This document shows positions 44,386 to 52,699 of a stretch of DNA of 64,000 bases, one piece after another. A program made the translations under genes and the position numbers. The notes beneath the pieces were generated by a model that was not told the DNA's origin, did no database searches, and was given only the letters and a program-made list of their open reading frames with translations. Numbering within the stretch: position 1 is the first letter of the stretch; each line of letters opens with the position of its first letter. This DNA comes from Streptomyces xanthochromogenes (GTDB lineage Bacteria; Actinomycetota; Actinomycetes; Streptomycetales; Streptomycetaceae): the NCBI RefSeq assembly GCF_014650455.1, contig NZ_BMUZ01000004.1:186001-250000 (forward strand), in the 5' to 3' direction.

Positions 44386-45774
44386 TCAGGCTTCGACCGC
44401 CCGGTCGACGAGGGCGCCCGCCGTGCCGGTGTACGTCGTCGGGTCGCAGAGGGCGCCGAGCTCCTCCTCCGCGATCAGGTCGGCCAGCTCGGGGGTCGCG
44501 GCGAGCACATCGGCCAAGGGCCGACCGGTCTGCCGGGCGAGCGCCGAGGCATCGCCGAGGAGCCGCTTGGCAACCACCTTGCCGAGCTTCGGTGCGAGTG
44601 TCGCCACGATGCGCTCCGAAACGATCTGACTTCCCGTCAGTTCGAGGTTGGCGAGCATCTGTTCCGGCCGCACCTCAAGCCCTTCGGTGAGCTCGACCGC
44701 CGTGTGCGCGGCACCGCCGGCGAGCCGGAGGCACTCGCGCAGCAGCTGCCACTCCGCGTGCCAGGCACCACTGGAGCGCTCGTCCTCCGACAGCATGCAC
44801 TGACTCAACGCCGAAGCCAGCGCGGGCACTTGGAGCGCCGCCGAACGGATCAGGGTGGCCAGTACGGGGTTGCGCTTGTGCGGCATGGCGGAGGAGCCGC
44901 CGCGTCCGGCCACGAAGGGCTCGGCCACCTCGGCGACCTCGGTCCGGGTGAGGGACTGCACATCGACCGCGATCTTGCCGAGCGCCCCCGAGGTGAACGT
45001 CAGAGCCGCCGCGAGGTCGGCCATCGGCGTACGCAGGGTGTGCCAGGGCAGTACGGGTCGGGCCAGACCCGTCTCCGCCGCGAAGGCCGCGACCAGCCGG
45101 TCCAGGTGCTCTCCGGGGTCGGTGGTTTCCGCGCCGTCGAGCCGTGCGTACTCCAGGTACCCGGCCAGGGTGCCGGCCGCACCGCCCAGCGACACCGGCA
45201 GGCCGCCGTCGACGAGGTGGCCGATCCTGCGTTCGGCGTCGAGGACCAGCCGGTGCCAGCCCGCCGCCTTCAGGCCGAAGGTGGTGGGTACGGCCTGAAG
45301 GCCGAGGGTGCGTCCGGCCATCACGGTGTCCCGGTGCCGCACCGCCAGCTCTGCGAGCGCGGCGGCGGTGCGAACGAGGTCGGCCCGGATGATGCGCAGT
45401 GCCCGCCGGGCGACCAGCATCGCGCCGGTGTCGAAGATGTCCTGGCTGGTGGAGCCGCGGTGTACGTATTCGGCCGCCGCGGGCTCGTCGGCCGCCACCG
45501 CTCGCGTGAGGACCGCCACCAGACCGACCACCGGGTTGGCCGTCTCCCTGGCCGCCAGGGCGATCTCCCGGACGTCGAAGCGCTCGGCCCTGGCGGCGCG
45601 GGTGATCGCTTCGGCGGCCGGCCCGGGAAGCGTGCCGACGCGGGCCTGCGCCCGGGCCAGGGCCGCCTCCGCGTCGAGCATGGCCTGGAGCCAGGCGCCG
45701 TCCTGCACGGCTGCCTCGACGGGCGTTCCGGCCCGGACCGGGGAGAGCAGTCCGGAGTCGATGTGCGTGGTCAT
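44386..45774 (-). CDS. Fumarase/adenylosuccinate lyase superfamily enzyme, 3-carboxymuconate cycloisomerase-like
   Basis: The product is 462 residues with the superfamily signature GSSAMPHKRNP and the earlier loops YVHRGSTSQDIFDTG and QAVPTTFGLK. Length and loops fit 3-carboxy-cis,cis-muconate cycloisomerase (PcaB) of the protocatechuate branch. However, no other pca genes are nearby, so adenylosuccinate lyase-like or another anti-elimination activity is possible. It starts at the ATG at 45774. Confidence 0.82.
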   Translation of the reverse strand: MTTHIDSGLLSPVRAGTPVEAAVQDGAWLQAMLDAEAALARAQARVGTLPGPAAEAITRAARAERFDVREIALAARETANPVVGLVAVLTRAVAADEPAAAEYVHRGSTSQDIFDTGAMLVARRALRIIRADLVRTAAALAELAVRHRDTVMAGRTLGLQAVPTTFGLKAAGWHRLVLDAERRIGHLVDGGLPVSLGGAAGTLAGYLEYARLDGAETTDPGEHLDRLVAAFAAETGLARPVLPWHTLRTPMADLAAALTFTSGALGKIAVDVQSLTRTEVAEVAEPFVAGRGGSSAMPHKRNPVLATLIRSAALQVPALASALSQCMLSEDERSSGAWHAEWQLLRECLRLAGGAAHTAVELTEGLEVRPEQMLANLELTGSQIVSERIVATLAPKLGKVVAKRLLGDASALARQTGRPLADVLAATPELADLIAEEELGALCDPTTYTGTAGALVDRAVEA

Positions 45775-45971
45775 GCGATCACCTCTGCAAGACGGGTCGT
45801 CGCCGACCGCTCGGGGGCCCGGGCCGGGTGTCCGAGGATGGTGGCACGGGTGGACCGGGCCATGCAGCCGGGCGTCGGCCGACCTCGTCGGACCCACCCC
45901 GGTCCGCGCCCCGACCGCGGTCACCGAGTGGCCGGACCCGGCGATGCGTCGCCCACGCTGCGAGCACCCAA

Positions 45972-47462
45972 CTACGCCTGAGTGGAGGCCAGTTCGCGTA
46001 CCGTCGCCATGTCACTGAACGGCAGCAGCTCCTCGCCGACGATCTGGTACGGCTCACTCCCCTTGCCCGCGATCAGGACGATGTCGTCCGGCCCGGCGAC
46101 GGACAGGGCGAAGGCGATGGCACTGCCTCGGTCGGCGCACCGCTCGAAGGGGGTGCCGCTGGCCACCAGCCCTGGCGTGATCTGGTCCAGGATCGCCTCG
46201 GGGTCCTCGTTCCTGGGATTGTCGGAGGTGAGGACGACCCGGTCGGAGTGGGCGCCGGCGATCTCGCCCATCTGTGCGCGCTTGGTGGTGTCGCGGTCCC
46301 CGCCGCAGCCGAAGACGGTGATGACCTCGTGAGTGGCGAACTCCCGGATGGCGGTGAGGACCTTGTCCAGGGAGTCGGGCGAGTGCGCGTAGTCCACGAT
46401 CACGGACGTGCCGCGCGGAGTCTGGAAGCGCTCGAAGCGCCCCGGCACCGGGGGCATCCGTTCGAGCGCGGCGACAAGACCCGCCAGGTCGTGTCCCAGG
46501 AGGTGACAAGCGGCCACGGTGGCAAGGGCGTTGGCCACCGAGAAGCGTCCCGGCACGGGGATCGCCGCCGGGTACTTCCGTCCGCCGTGGTGCAGCGTGA
46601 AGCGCGTGCCGAAGGCGTCCATGCTCAGCTCGGTGGCCCGGAAGTCCGCCTCCGCGTCGAGGGCGTACGTGGTGACCTCACCGGGCATCATCGCCCCGAT
46701 CCCGGCGCCCACCGGGTCGTCGGCGTTCACCACCGCCCGGCGGCACAGCCCCTGGAACAGACGCAGCTTCGCGTCCCGGTAGTTCTCCATCGTGCCGTGG
46801 TCGTCCAGGTGGTCCTGGGTGAGGTTCGTGAAGATGCCGACGTCGATGAAGGCGTGGTCCACCCGGTGGTGCAGCAGGCCCATCGACGTGGCCTCCAGGA
46901 CCACGGTGCTCACCTCTCGGTCGCGCATCTGACCCAGCAGGTACTGGAAGTCGGGTGATTCCGGAGTGGTCAGGACCGAACGCGGCATGGGGATCAGCGC
47001 GTCGCCGATCCGGTTGCCGGCCGTCCCGATCACCCCCACCCGAGCGCCCTCGGCGAGGCGCAGCACGGATTCGACCATGTACGAGACCGAGGTCTTCCCG
47101 TTGGTGCCCGTGACGGCGACCATGTCCATGTCCCGACCCGGCTCGCCGTAGTAGCGGGAGGTGACGAACGCGGCCGCGGTCCGGGCGTCGGGCACCCGTA
47201 CGACACACACCGCGGCTTCGGTCGCCCACACCGAGGCCGGAAGGTCGGGGGTCGCGCTGTCGACGAGCACGGCGACCGCGCCGCGCGCGAGGGCCGGGCC
47301 GACGGCTTCGGGGCCGCCCTCGCGGTGTCCCGGCACCGCGATGAACAGGGCACCTGGCGAGACGCGGTGGGCGTCGAAGCACGTGCCCGCGGTGATGTGC
47401 GTCCCCGGATCTCCCAGGAGGACCTCGTGGTCGTGTCCGGCCAGCAATTCGGTCAACTTCAT
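45972..47462 (-). CDS. MurE-like UDP-MurNAc-tripeptide synthetase, paralogue outside dcw
   Basis: The product is 496 residues. The Mur ligase P-loop is VTGTNGKTSVSYM, the central ligase domain has FTNLTQDHLDDHGTMENYRDAK, and the diaminopimelate-binding motif DNPRNEDP is intact, so it should add diaminopimelate to UDP-MurNAc-L-Ala-D-Glu. It is isolated from any cell-division cluster, so it is probably a second MurE copy. It starts at the ATG at 47462 after GAGAGG. The 570 bp upstream contain no gene that I can support. Confidence 0.9.
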   Translation of the reverse strand: MKLTELLAGHDHEVLLGDPGTHITAGTCFDAHRVSPGALFIAVPGHREGGPEAVGPALARGAVAVLVDSATPDLPASVWATEAAVCVVRVPDARTAAAFVTSRYYGEPGRDMDMVAVTGTNGKTSVSYMVESVLRLAEGARVGVIGTAGNRIGDALIPMPRSVLTTPESPDFQYLLGQMRDREVSTVVLEATSMGLLHHRVDHAFIDVGIFTNLTQDHLDDHGTMENYRDAKLRLFQGLCRRAVVNADDPVGAGIGAMMPGEVTTYALDAEADFRATELSMDAFGTRFTLHHGGRKYPAAIPVPGRFSVANALATVAACHLLGHDLAGLVAALERMPPVPGRFERFQTPRGTSVIVDYAHSPDSLDKVLTAIREFATHEVITVFGCGGDRDTTKRAQMGEIAGAHSDRVVLTSDNPRNEDPEAILDQITPGLVASGTPFERCADRGSAIAFALSVAGPDDIVLIAGKGSEPYQIVGEELLPFSDMATVRELASTQA

Positions 47463-47992
47463 GGAGGCCCTCTCGATGGTGCGGCCGGTCGGGCGCCGGG
47501 CCATCGCCGACAACGGCGAGGCACGCGCCGAGGAGCCGCGGAAACGGTGCGGAGGCGTGCGGGAGGTACGCGACGGACGGCTCGGTGGTGTGAGCGACCG
47601 GGAAAGCACGCGAACAACCGGAAAAAGGAGAGCGCGCACGGGAGCGAGGGCGCGGAAGGGCCGACGGTTCTCTACGTGCGGAAAGGAGGACCGCACTCCG
47701 GTCCCTGGGGAGACGGCCTGCTCAAGCTAGCCAAAGCCGTGCAGCGCGCGACAGCGAATGCGAGGCGCAATGGGGCACATGGCACGCGGGGCGCCGCTCA
47801 GGCGCTTCCTCACCGCGTATGTGCAACCCATGAGTGGAGTGTACGTCCCACCGGGCCGCGCGGCTCCCACCCCCGTGGCCGGATGGATGCCTACGGGCCC
47901 ATGCGGTGCCCGCGGGCGACGTGTGGCGCACCTCGGCACGGGTCTCACCGGCACGTGACGCCGGACGGGGAACGGACCGGGAACGAGGACGT
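47463..47992. other. Gene-free stretch upstream of murE-like gene
   Basis: About 530 bp hold only short open frames without convincing coding bias or homology. The region contains the murE-like promoter/leader, but I see no clear -35/-10 pair. Confidence 0.4.
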
Positions 47993-48024
47993 GCCCGTGC
48001 GTCCTCTGCCGGGGACGCACGGGC
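47993..48024 (-). terminator. Hairpin terminator after the PLP enzyme gene
   Basis: The 12-bp perfect stem GCCCGTGCGTCC/GGACGCACGGGC (47993-48004 and 48013-48024) with an 8-nt loop lies directly 3' of the minus-strand gene that ends at 48034. Confidence 0.7.
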
Positions 48025-48033
48025 GGTCGTGGT

Positions 48034-49227
48034 TCACCAGCCGCTCACGCGCGTCCAGAAGCCTTCGATCTCCGGCGCGGTGTCCGTGCCGCGGGTGCCG
48101 TCGATGACGTGGTAGCCGCGGTGCTGGGCGGCGGTGGCACAGGCGTGATTGGGCAGAATGCGCAGGCGGGTGCCGACGGGAAGGTCGGGCAGGTCGGCGC
48201 CGTCGCGGGCCGTGAGGGTGCCGTGTTCCTGGCTGGCGGCCGTCATGACCAGGCCCGGAACGAGGTTGCCGTCCAGGTCGGCGACCAGGCCGTAGCCCTG
48301 GTCCTGCGCCTGGACGGAGGTGCCGCGGTCTCGTGACATGGCCATCCAGCCGCCGTCGGTGACCAGCCATCCGTATTCGGGCCGGTGTCCGATGACCGTG
48401 ACGACGACCGACAGGGCGAGGTCGTCGGGTTCGCAGACGCCGAGGCCCGCCATCACCAGGTCGAAGAAGACGTAGTTGCCGGCGCGCAGTTCGGTGACGC
48501 CGGTGAGGTCCTCGGCCGCGTGCGCGGTGGGAGTGGAGCCCACGCTGACGGTGGCCACGGGCAGGCCGGCCGCCCGCAGCCGCTCCGCCGCGGCGACAGC
48601 GGTGTCGCGTTCGTTCTTCGCCGCCGAACGTTGCTCCTCCGCGGTGTAGGCGAAGTACGACTCCCCCGCGTGGGTCAACACCCCGTCCAGACAGCCCGCG
48701 TCGTGCAGGATGCGCCCGATCTCGACGAGCTCGGGCGCGTCGGCCGTGCGGCCACCGCGGTGGCCGTCGCAGTCGATTTCGATCTGGGCGGGAACGGGGA
48801 GGCCGGCCCGGCGGGAGGCTCGGGCCACGGACTCCGCCTGCTCGGCACTGTCCAGCAGGACGCGCAGGGTGACGCCCCGGCCCAACAGCGCGAGAACGCG
48901 CGGGAGTTTATGGGGGTCGATGCCGACGGCATACGTGATGTCGGTGTAGCCGCCGTCGGCGAATGCCTCGGCTTCGGCGAGCGTGGAGACGGTGATGGGG
49001 CCGGGGGTGCCGTGGTGCAGGAAGGCAGCCACACCAAGGGACTTGGCCGTCTTCACATGGGGCCGCAGGGCAACTGCCAAGCCGTCGGCCCGTGTTGCCA
49101 GTCGGTCGATGTTGCGGCGCATCCTGTGCGCGTCGACGACGGCGAACGGGGTGTCGGGATCGGCGAGGGTCCCGGCGGCTGTGGAGCGGGCGGCGCCGGA
49201 ACGGGCCGTGTGTGGAGGGAGGTTCAC
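48034..49227 (-). CDS. Fold-type III PLP enzyme: D-threonine aldolase/D-serine dehydratase-like
   Basis: The product is 397 residues. The alanine-racemase-like N-terminal barrel has Schiff-base Lys59 in RPHVKTAKS. The C-terminal domain has PNHACATAA, the His-x-Cys zinc ligands of D-serine dehydratase and D-threonine aldolase. It acts on D-amino acids in the cytosol. It starts at the GTG at 49227, overlapping the stop of the upstream cyclodeaminase remnant (GTGA). A YheO/DauR-like regulator lies upstream, consistent with D-amino acid catabolism. Confidence 0.85.
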   Translation of the reverse strand: MNLPPHTARSGAARSTAAGTLADPDTPFAVVDAHRMRRNIDRLATRADGLAVALRPHVKTAKSLGVAAFLHHGTPGPITVSTLAEAEAFADGGYTDITYAVGIDPHKLPRVLALLGRGVTLRVLLDSAEQAESVARASRRAGLPVPAQIEIDCDGHRGGRTADAPELVEIGRILHDAGCLDGVLTHAGESYFAYTAEEQRSAAKNERDTAVAAAERLRAAGLPVATVSVGSTPTAHAAEDLTGVTELRAGNYVFFDLVMAGLGVCEPDDLALSVVVTVIGHRPEYGWLVTDGGWMAMSRDRGTSVQAQDQGYGLVADLDGNLVPGLVMTAASQEHGTLTARDGADLPDLPVGTRLRILPNHACATAAQHRGYHVIDGTRGTDTAPEIEGFWTRVSGW

Positions 49228-49529
49228 AGGGAGATGTCCATCTTCTTCAGGAGGGCGAGGCCCGGATACAGGTCCTGGAAGCCGATTCCGGAGCTGTCGA
49301 AGACCGTGCTGTCGCTGTCGTCGGCGCGTCCCGGGGCCCGGTGGGTGAGGACCTCGCCGAGCGGCGCGAGGACCGTACCGGCCGGGGCGTGCCGGCTCTC
49401 GCCCATGCGGCGGGTCTGTTCGGGGAGGTCGCAGAAGGCGCGGGCGCGGGCGAAGAGTTCGGGCGGGAGCTCCCGTTTGCCGGGGGCATCGGCTCCCATG
49501 CCGGAGACGTGTGTGCCGGGCCTGACCCA
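49224..49529 (-). pseudogene. C-terminal fragment of an ornithine cyclodeaminase/mu-crystallin family gene
   Basis: The last 101 codons match the family's C-terminus: RPGTHVSGMGADAPGKREL, then LGEVLTHRAPGR and STVFDSSGIGFQDL. A full protein is about 310-340 residues. Here the first two-thirds, including the Rossmann NAD site, are missing and no start is evident. Upstream, the frame runs into a 15-bp tandem repeat (49571-49660), then into the regulator gene. The gene family includes DauB-type L-arginine dehydrogenase, which accompanies DauR-like regulators. I interpret it as deletion debris. Confidence 0.75.
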
Positions 49530-49570
49530 CGCGGCCGCACGGCGCCGGACGTGGGAGCGGGTACGGGAGC

Positions 49571-49660
49571 GGCGGTCGGCTCCGCCCCGGTCGGTTCTGC
49601 GACGGTCGGCTCCGCAGCGGTCGACCCCGCCCCGGTCGGTTCCGCGGTCGTCGGTTCCGC
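49571..49660. repeat. Six tandem 15-bp repeats
   Basis: Six degenerate copies of a unit near NNCGGTCGGTTCCGC run head to tail without gaps. On the minus strand one frame encodes an Ala-Glu-Pro-Thr-rich tract. The repeat sits exactly where the 5' part of the cyclodeaminase gene is missing. Confidence 0.8.
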
Positions 49661-49678
49661 GGCGGTCACGAGGCGCCT

Positions 49679-50359
49679 TCACTTGGCGTAGTTGTAGACG
49701 GTCGCCCTGGATACGCCCAGCAGATCCGCGATGGCCTGCGCGGCGTCCCGCGAGTCGAAGTAGCCGTCCTGGTGCAGCTGCCGCACCAGCGCCTTCTTGT
49801 CCTCCCGCCCCAGCGAGCGGGGTGTCGCGCCACGGTCCGCGGCCCGCTCCTCCACCGCCCGGCGCAGCGCACGCGCGTTGCGGTCCCGGAGGCTCTCCAA
49901 GGACTGCTCGCGGAACTCGGCGTCCGTGGCCACGAGGTTCGACAGCGCGAGCGTCACCGGTGACAGCACCGAGACGTCGAGGTTGAGGCAGAGGGCCGCG
50001 ATGTACTGCCCGGCGGCGTTCTTGATCCCGATGGACGTGCTCTTGGCCGGACGGCCGTCGGGGAACCGGTTGGGGTAGTTCTGGATCACGCTGGGGTATT
50101 CGGGGTCCTCGATGCGGGCCAGACCCAGTTCCGTCGCGGAGTCGCCGACCTCGCGGCCCGAGAGGTTGTTCTCGATCACCCGGATCGCGTGCCGCGGATC
50201 GCGCAGGTCGTGCAGCACCACCTCGCACAGTCCCGGGAACATGCGGCCGAGCGCGACGGCGATGCCCTCCGCCTCGCGGATGAGGTGCTCGTCGGCGTCC
50301 ACGGCTGCTGCCGCGACGACGCTCACGCGCTCGCCCGGCTCCGCATCGCCGTCCACCAT
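49679..50359 (-). CDS. YheO/DauR-like PAS and helix-turn-helix regulator
   Basis: The product is 226 residues. The N-terminal YheO-like PAS domain covers about 20-130 (MFPGLCEVVLHDLRDPRHAIRVIENN, STSIGIKNAAGQYIAALCLNLD). The C-terminal helix-turn-helix is FDSRDAAQAIADLLGVSRATVYNYAK. DauR of Pseudomonas is a repressor of D-arginine catabolism. The ATG at 50359 is chosen, and a GTCTAGA inverted repeat lies 33 bp upstream. Its neighbours are a cyclodeaminase remnant and a D-amino acid PLP enzyme. Confidence 0.88.
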   Translation of the reverse strand: MVDGDAEPGERVSVVAAAAVDADEHLIREAEGIAVALGRMFPGLCEVVLHDLRDPRHAIRVIENNLSGREVGDSATELGLARIEDPEYPSVIQNYPNRFPDGRPAKSTSIGIKNAAGQYIAALCLNLDVSVLSPVTLALSNLVATDAEFREQSLESLRDRNARALRRAVEERAADRGATPRSLGREDKKALVRQLHQDGYFDSRDAAQAIADLLGVSRATVYNYAK

Positions 50360-50391
50360 GCGTGCCACAAGACCTCCGGCTCGAACCTGTC

Positions 50392-50418
50392 GTCTAGATT
50401 TATACAACAACTCTAGAC
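50392..50418. promoter_or_regulatory. Candidate operator of the DauR-like regulator
   Basis: Perfect 7-bp arms GTCTAGA (50392-50398) and TCTAGAC (50412-50418) flank an A/T-rich 13-bp spacer. It is the only A/T-rich patch in the area and lies 33 bp before the regulator start, where autoregulation is expected. Confidence 0.6.
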
Positions 50419-50458
50419 TACAAATCCAGCGAGTGCGGCCCGTGGACCCGCGCGGGAC

Positions 50459-50653
50459 CTAGTCGCCCTCGCCGGAGGTTCCCTTCCAGCCCCGGCGTCG
50501 GTGCTTGTGCGAGTGACGCACCAGTTGGCCGGCGAAGAGCGTCACCGCCGACACCCCGCGGACCCACCGGGGCCCGCCGCGCTCCGCCCACACCACGCAT
50601 ACACACCCGCAGATGACGAGCGCCAGGACGACGAGCAGTACCAGACCGATCAT
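50459..50653 (-). CDS. Small single-pass membrane protein
   Basis: The product is 64 residues. One membrane helix covers about 2-22 (IGLVLLVVLALVICGCVCVVW), followed by a basic C-terminal tail (HSHKHRRRGWKG). The ATG at 50653 follows GAGGTGGAG. It is grouped with a CsbD-like gene and a hydrophobic peptide gene, which suggests an envelope or stress role, but I recognise no family. Confidence 0.6.
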   Translation of the reverse strand: MIGLVLLVVLALVICGCVCVVWAERGGPRWVRGVSAVTLFAGQLVRHSHKHRRRGWKGTSGEGD

Positions 50654-50770
50654 GTTCTCCACCTCTCCGAGGTCCTCATCCGGTACACAGCCAACTATCG
50701 TTGTCCAGCCGCCCTGTTGCCGTCTCGTCACAGCTTGGCAATGGCGCGGGCAATCCGCGGAATTCTCCGG

Positions 50771-50824
50771 ACATGCTTGTGGCCGGGCCCGCGTCGATCG
50801 ACGCGGGCCCGGCCACAAGCATGT
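50771..50824. terminator. 54-bp perfect palindrome followed by T tract
   Basis: Two 27-nt arms (ACATGCTTGTGGCCGGGCCC... at 50771-50797, mirrored at 50798-50824) pair perfectly with no loop bases and are followed by TTTTT on the plus strand. It is 3' of the CsbD gene. It may be a bidirectional terminator, although no plus-strand gene reads into it. It can form a long cruciform. Confidence 0.7.
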
Positions 50825-50849
50825 TTTTCGGAGCGGTGTCCGTCGGTCC

Positions 50850-51023
50850 TCAGTCCTTCAGGACGTCCTTGACCTTTTCCTTGGCGCCGCGGGCGTCACC
50901 CTTTACCTGCTCGCCACGGCCTTCGGCCTCCAGGCGTTCGTTGCCGACCGCACTTCCGGCCTTCTCCTTGACCTTGCCCTTGGCCTGCTCGACCTTGGAC
51001 TTCGCCTTCTCGTCGCCTGCCAC
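50850..51023 (-). CDS. CsbD-family stress protein
   Basis: The product is 57 residues, almost entirely Lys/Glu/Ala/Gly: SKVEQAKGKVKEKAGSAVGNERLEAEGRGEQVKGDARG. This is the CsbD/YjbJ signature, a general-stress protein often controlled by SigB-type factors. The GTG at 51023 follows AAGGGAG. A stem-forming 54-bp palindrome lies just downstream. Confidence 0.9.
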   Translation of the reverse strand: MAGDEKAKSKVEQAKGKVKEKAGSAVGNERLEAEGRGEQVKGDARGAKEKVKDVLKD

Positions 51024-51282
51024 AACACTCAACTCCCTTGAATCACTGTGGGGGGAATCCGCTCGACAATCCGGATGTCCCCGATCCAGCGGCCCAAACA
51101 GCGGGAGCGCAAAGCTTTTTCCGACGCGGGCGGCCGCCGGGCGATCCGGCCCCCCATGACGGCCCATCGCGCCCCATGACGAGGGGAAAGCCGATTCCCG
51201 GCCAAGAATTTCGTAAACAGACGTGTTGGAGTTGTGTGGGCTTGTCGCGCGGGGGCATTCGGTGGCTCGGAGGTTGATAACT

Positions 51283-51444
51283 ATGGTTCCCCTGCTTCTC
51301 GTTCTTCTGCTGGCTCTGATCCTCTTCGGTGCGGGTTTCGCACTGAAGGCTCTCTGGTGGATCGCGATCATCGTGCTCGTCGTCTGGCTGGTCGGCTTCG
51401 TCGCCCGCCCCAAGGGAGGAAGCGGCCGCTGGTACCGCTGGTAG
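51283..51444 (+). CDS. Small hydrophobic membrane peptide
   Basis: The product is 53 residues with two tandem hydrophobic helices (MVPLLLVLLLALILFGAGFAL, WWIAIIVLVVWLVGFVA) and the basic tail RPKGGSGRWYRW. Such small hydrophobic proteins are common in Streptomyces near stress genes. The ATG at 51283 follows GGAGG. Its function is unknown. Confidence 0.75.
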   Translation: MVPLLLVLLLALILFGAGFALKALWWIAIIVLVVWLVGFVARPKGGSGRWYRW

Positions 51445-51673
51445 GCGCACGGCGCCGAACACGTGACATATGGGCTCTCCGCCGGTCGATCGGCGGGGAG
51501 CCCATACCCATGTCCATCCCCCGGCCCGTCCGAGGCGGAGCGATCATGCGCGACTACTCGCCGTCACCTTGGCGCGAGGAGGAATATGCCGTCCATTCCC
51601 GGGCACTCCGAGGCAGAAACTGGCGGCGCGAGGGGCTCGGTCCGATGCCCGGCCCTGATGTGAGGATGGCACC

Positions 51674-52021
51674 ATGCATGCGGCCTTCGAGGAGAAAGTG
51701 CAGATCGCGCAGCATGGGCAGGTCTGCGTGATCACCGTGCGCGGCGAGATGGACTACGACGACTCGGAGGCCTTCCAGGCGGCCTGGGACGCGGCCGACC
51801 GCGCTGCGCTGCCCACCACGGCGGTGGATCTGACCCAGGTCACCTTCGGTGACAGCATGCTCCTGGGGGCGCTGCTCAATGCCCGGCGCCGGCACGAGGC
51901 CGACGGCCGGGACCTCATCCTGGTCGGCCCGCTGCAGCCGGCCGTCACCCGGCTGCTCGACGTCACCGGCATGCGCGACTACTTCACCATCGCCGACACC
52001 GGCCCCGCTCCGATCAGCTAG
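51674..52021 (+). CDS. STAS-domain anti-sigma factor antagonist
   Basis: The product is 115 residues. TQVTFGDSMLLGALLNARR carries Ser61, the usual phosphorylated Ser of RsbV/SpoIIAA-type proteins. Dephosphorylated antagonist would bind an RsbW-like kinase and free sigma factor. An RsbW-like gene (52156) and a SigB/F-type sigma gene (52700) follow within 1 kb, so these probably form one partner-switching module. Confidence 0.88.
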   Translation: MHAAFEEKVQIAQHGQVCVITVRGEMDYDDSEAFQAAWDAADRAALPTTAVDLTQVTFGDSMLLGALLNARRRHEADGRDLILVGPLQPAVTRLLDVTGMRDYFTIADTGPAPIS

Positions 52022-52155
52022 CACCTGGGTCTCATGGATGGGACGACAGCGGGTAAGCGACTCTGCGCGAGGGACGACAGCCAGTGACGACAGCCAGTAG
52101 CGACCGTCCCGTACCCGCAAGGGAACACCGAGGACCGACCCGGAAGAGGAGCTCT

Positions 52156-52605
52156 ATGGTCACCCCGCTGAGGAATCGCGCATCGGGCACGGAGGACTCC
52201 ACGGCGTCTCTGCGTCACAGCGCCGCCTGGGACACGACAGAGCTGTCCATCGCCGACGCCCGGGCCGCCGTACGCACACTGCTCGCCCGGGCCGGACACG
52301 AGCCCGATGGACGACCCGCCCAGGACGCCCAGCTGGTCGTGAGCGAGCTGGTGACCAACGCGCTGCGCCACGCGCCGGGCCCCGGACATCTGACGCTGGA
52401 AGTCCTGCCGGACGCCTCCCTGCTGCGCGTCACGGTGCGGGACAGCTGTCCCGCCCCGCCCGCACCCCAATCGCCCAATCCCCTGCGCATCGGCGGGCAC
52501 GGCCTCATTCTGGTCACCCGCCTGTGCGACCGGCTTCACACCGTCCCGCTGGACGACGGCAAGCAGATCGTCGCCGACCTCCACCTCGGCGAGGCCGCCA
52601 ACTAG
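52156..52605 (+). CDS. RsbW-like ATP-binding anti-sigma factor
   Basis: The product is 149 residues with the GHKL N box LVVSELVTNALRHAPGPG, VRDSCPAPP at G1 and GGHGLILVTRL at the lid. It is probably the serine kinase/anti-sigma partner of the STAS protein at 51674 and the sigma factor at 52700. The ATG at 52156 follows AGGAG at 5 nt; an upstream GTG at 52084 would lack such a site. Confidence 0.85.
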   Translation: MVTPLRNRASGTEDSTASLRHSAAWDTTELSIADARAAVRTLLARAGHEPDGRPAQDAQLVVSELVTNALRHAPGPGHLTLEVLPDASLLRVTVRDSCPAPPAPQSPNPLRIGGHGLILVTRLCDRLHTVPLDDGKQIVADLHLGEAAN

Positions 52606-52699
52606 CTTGTGCCGCTTGCCCGTTCGGGGTCACGGCACGCCGCTCGCACGGCCATGGGCCGGTCGGCCGACGGTACGGTGTCCTGCACCGTGCCGGGAG

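Noticed and set aside
47463..47992. Small open frames in the gap upstream of the murE-like gene
   Set aside because: They lack ribosome sites, coding bias and recognisable sequence.
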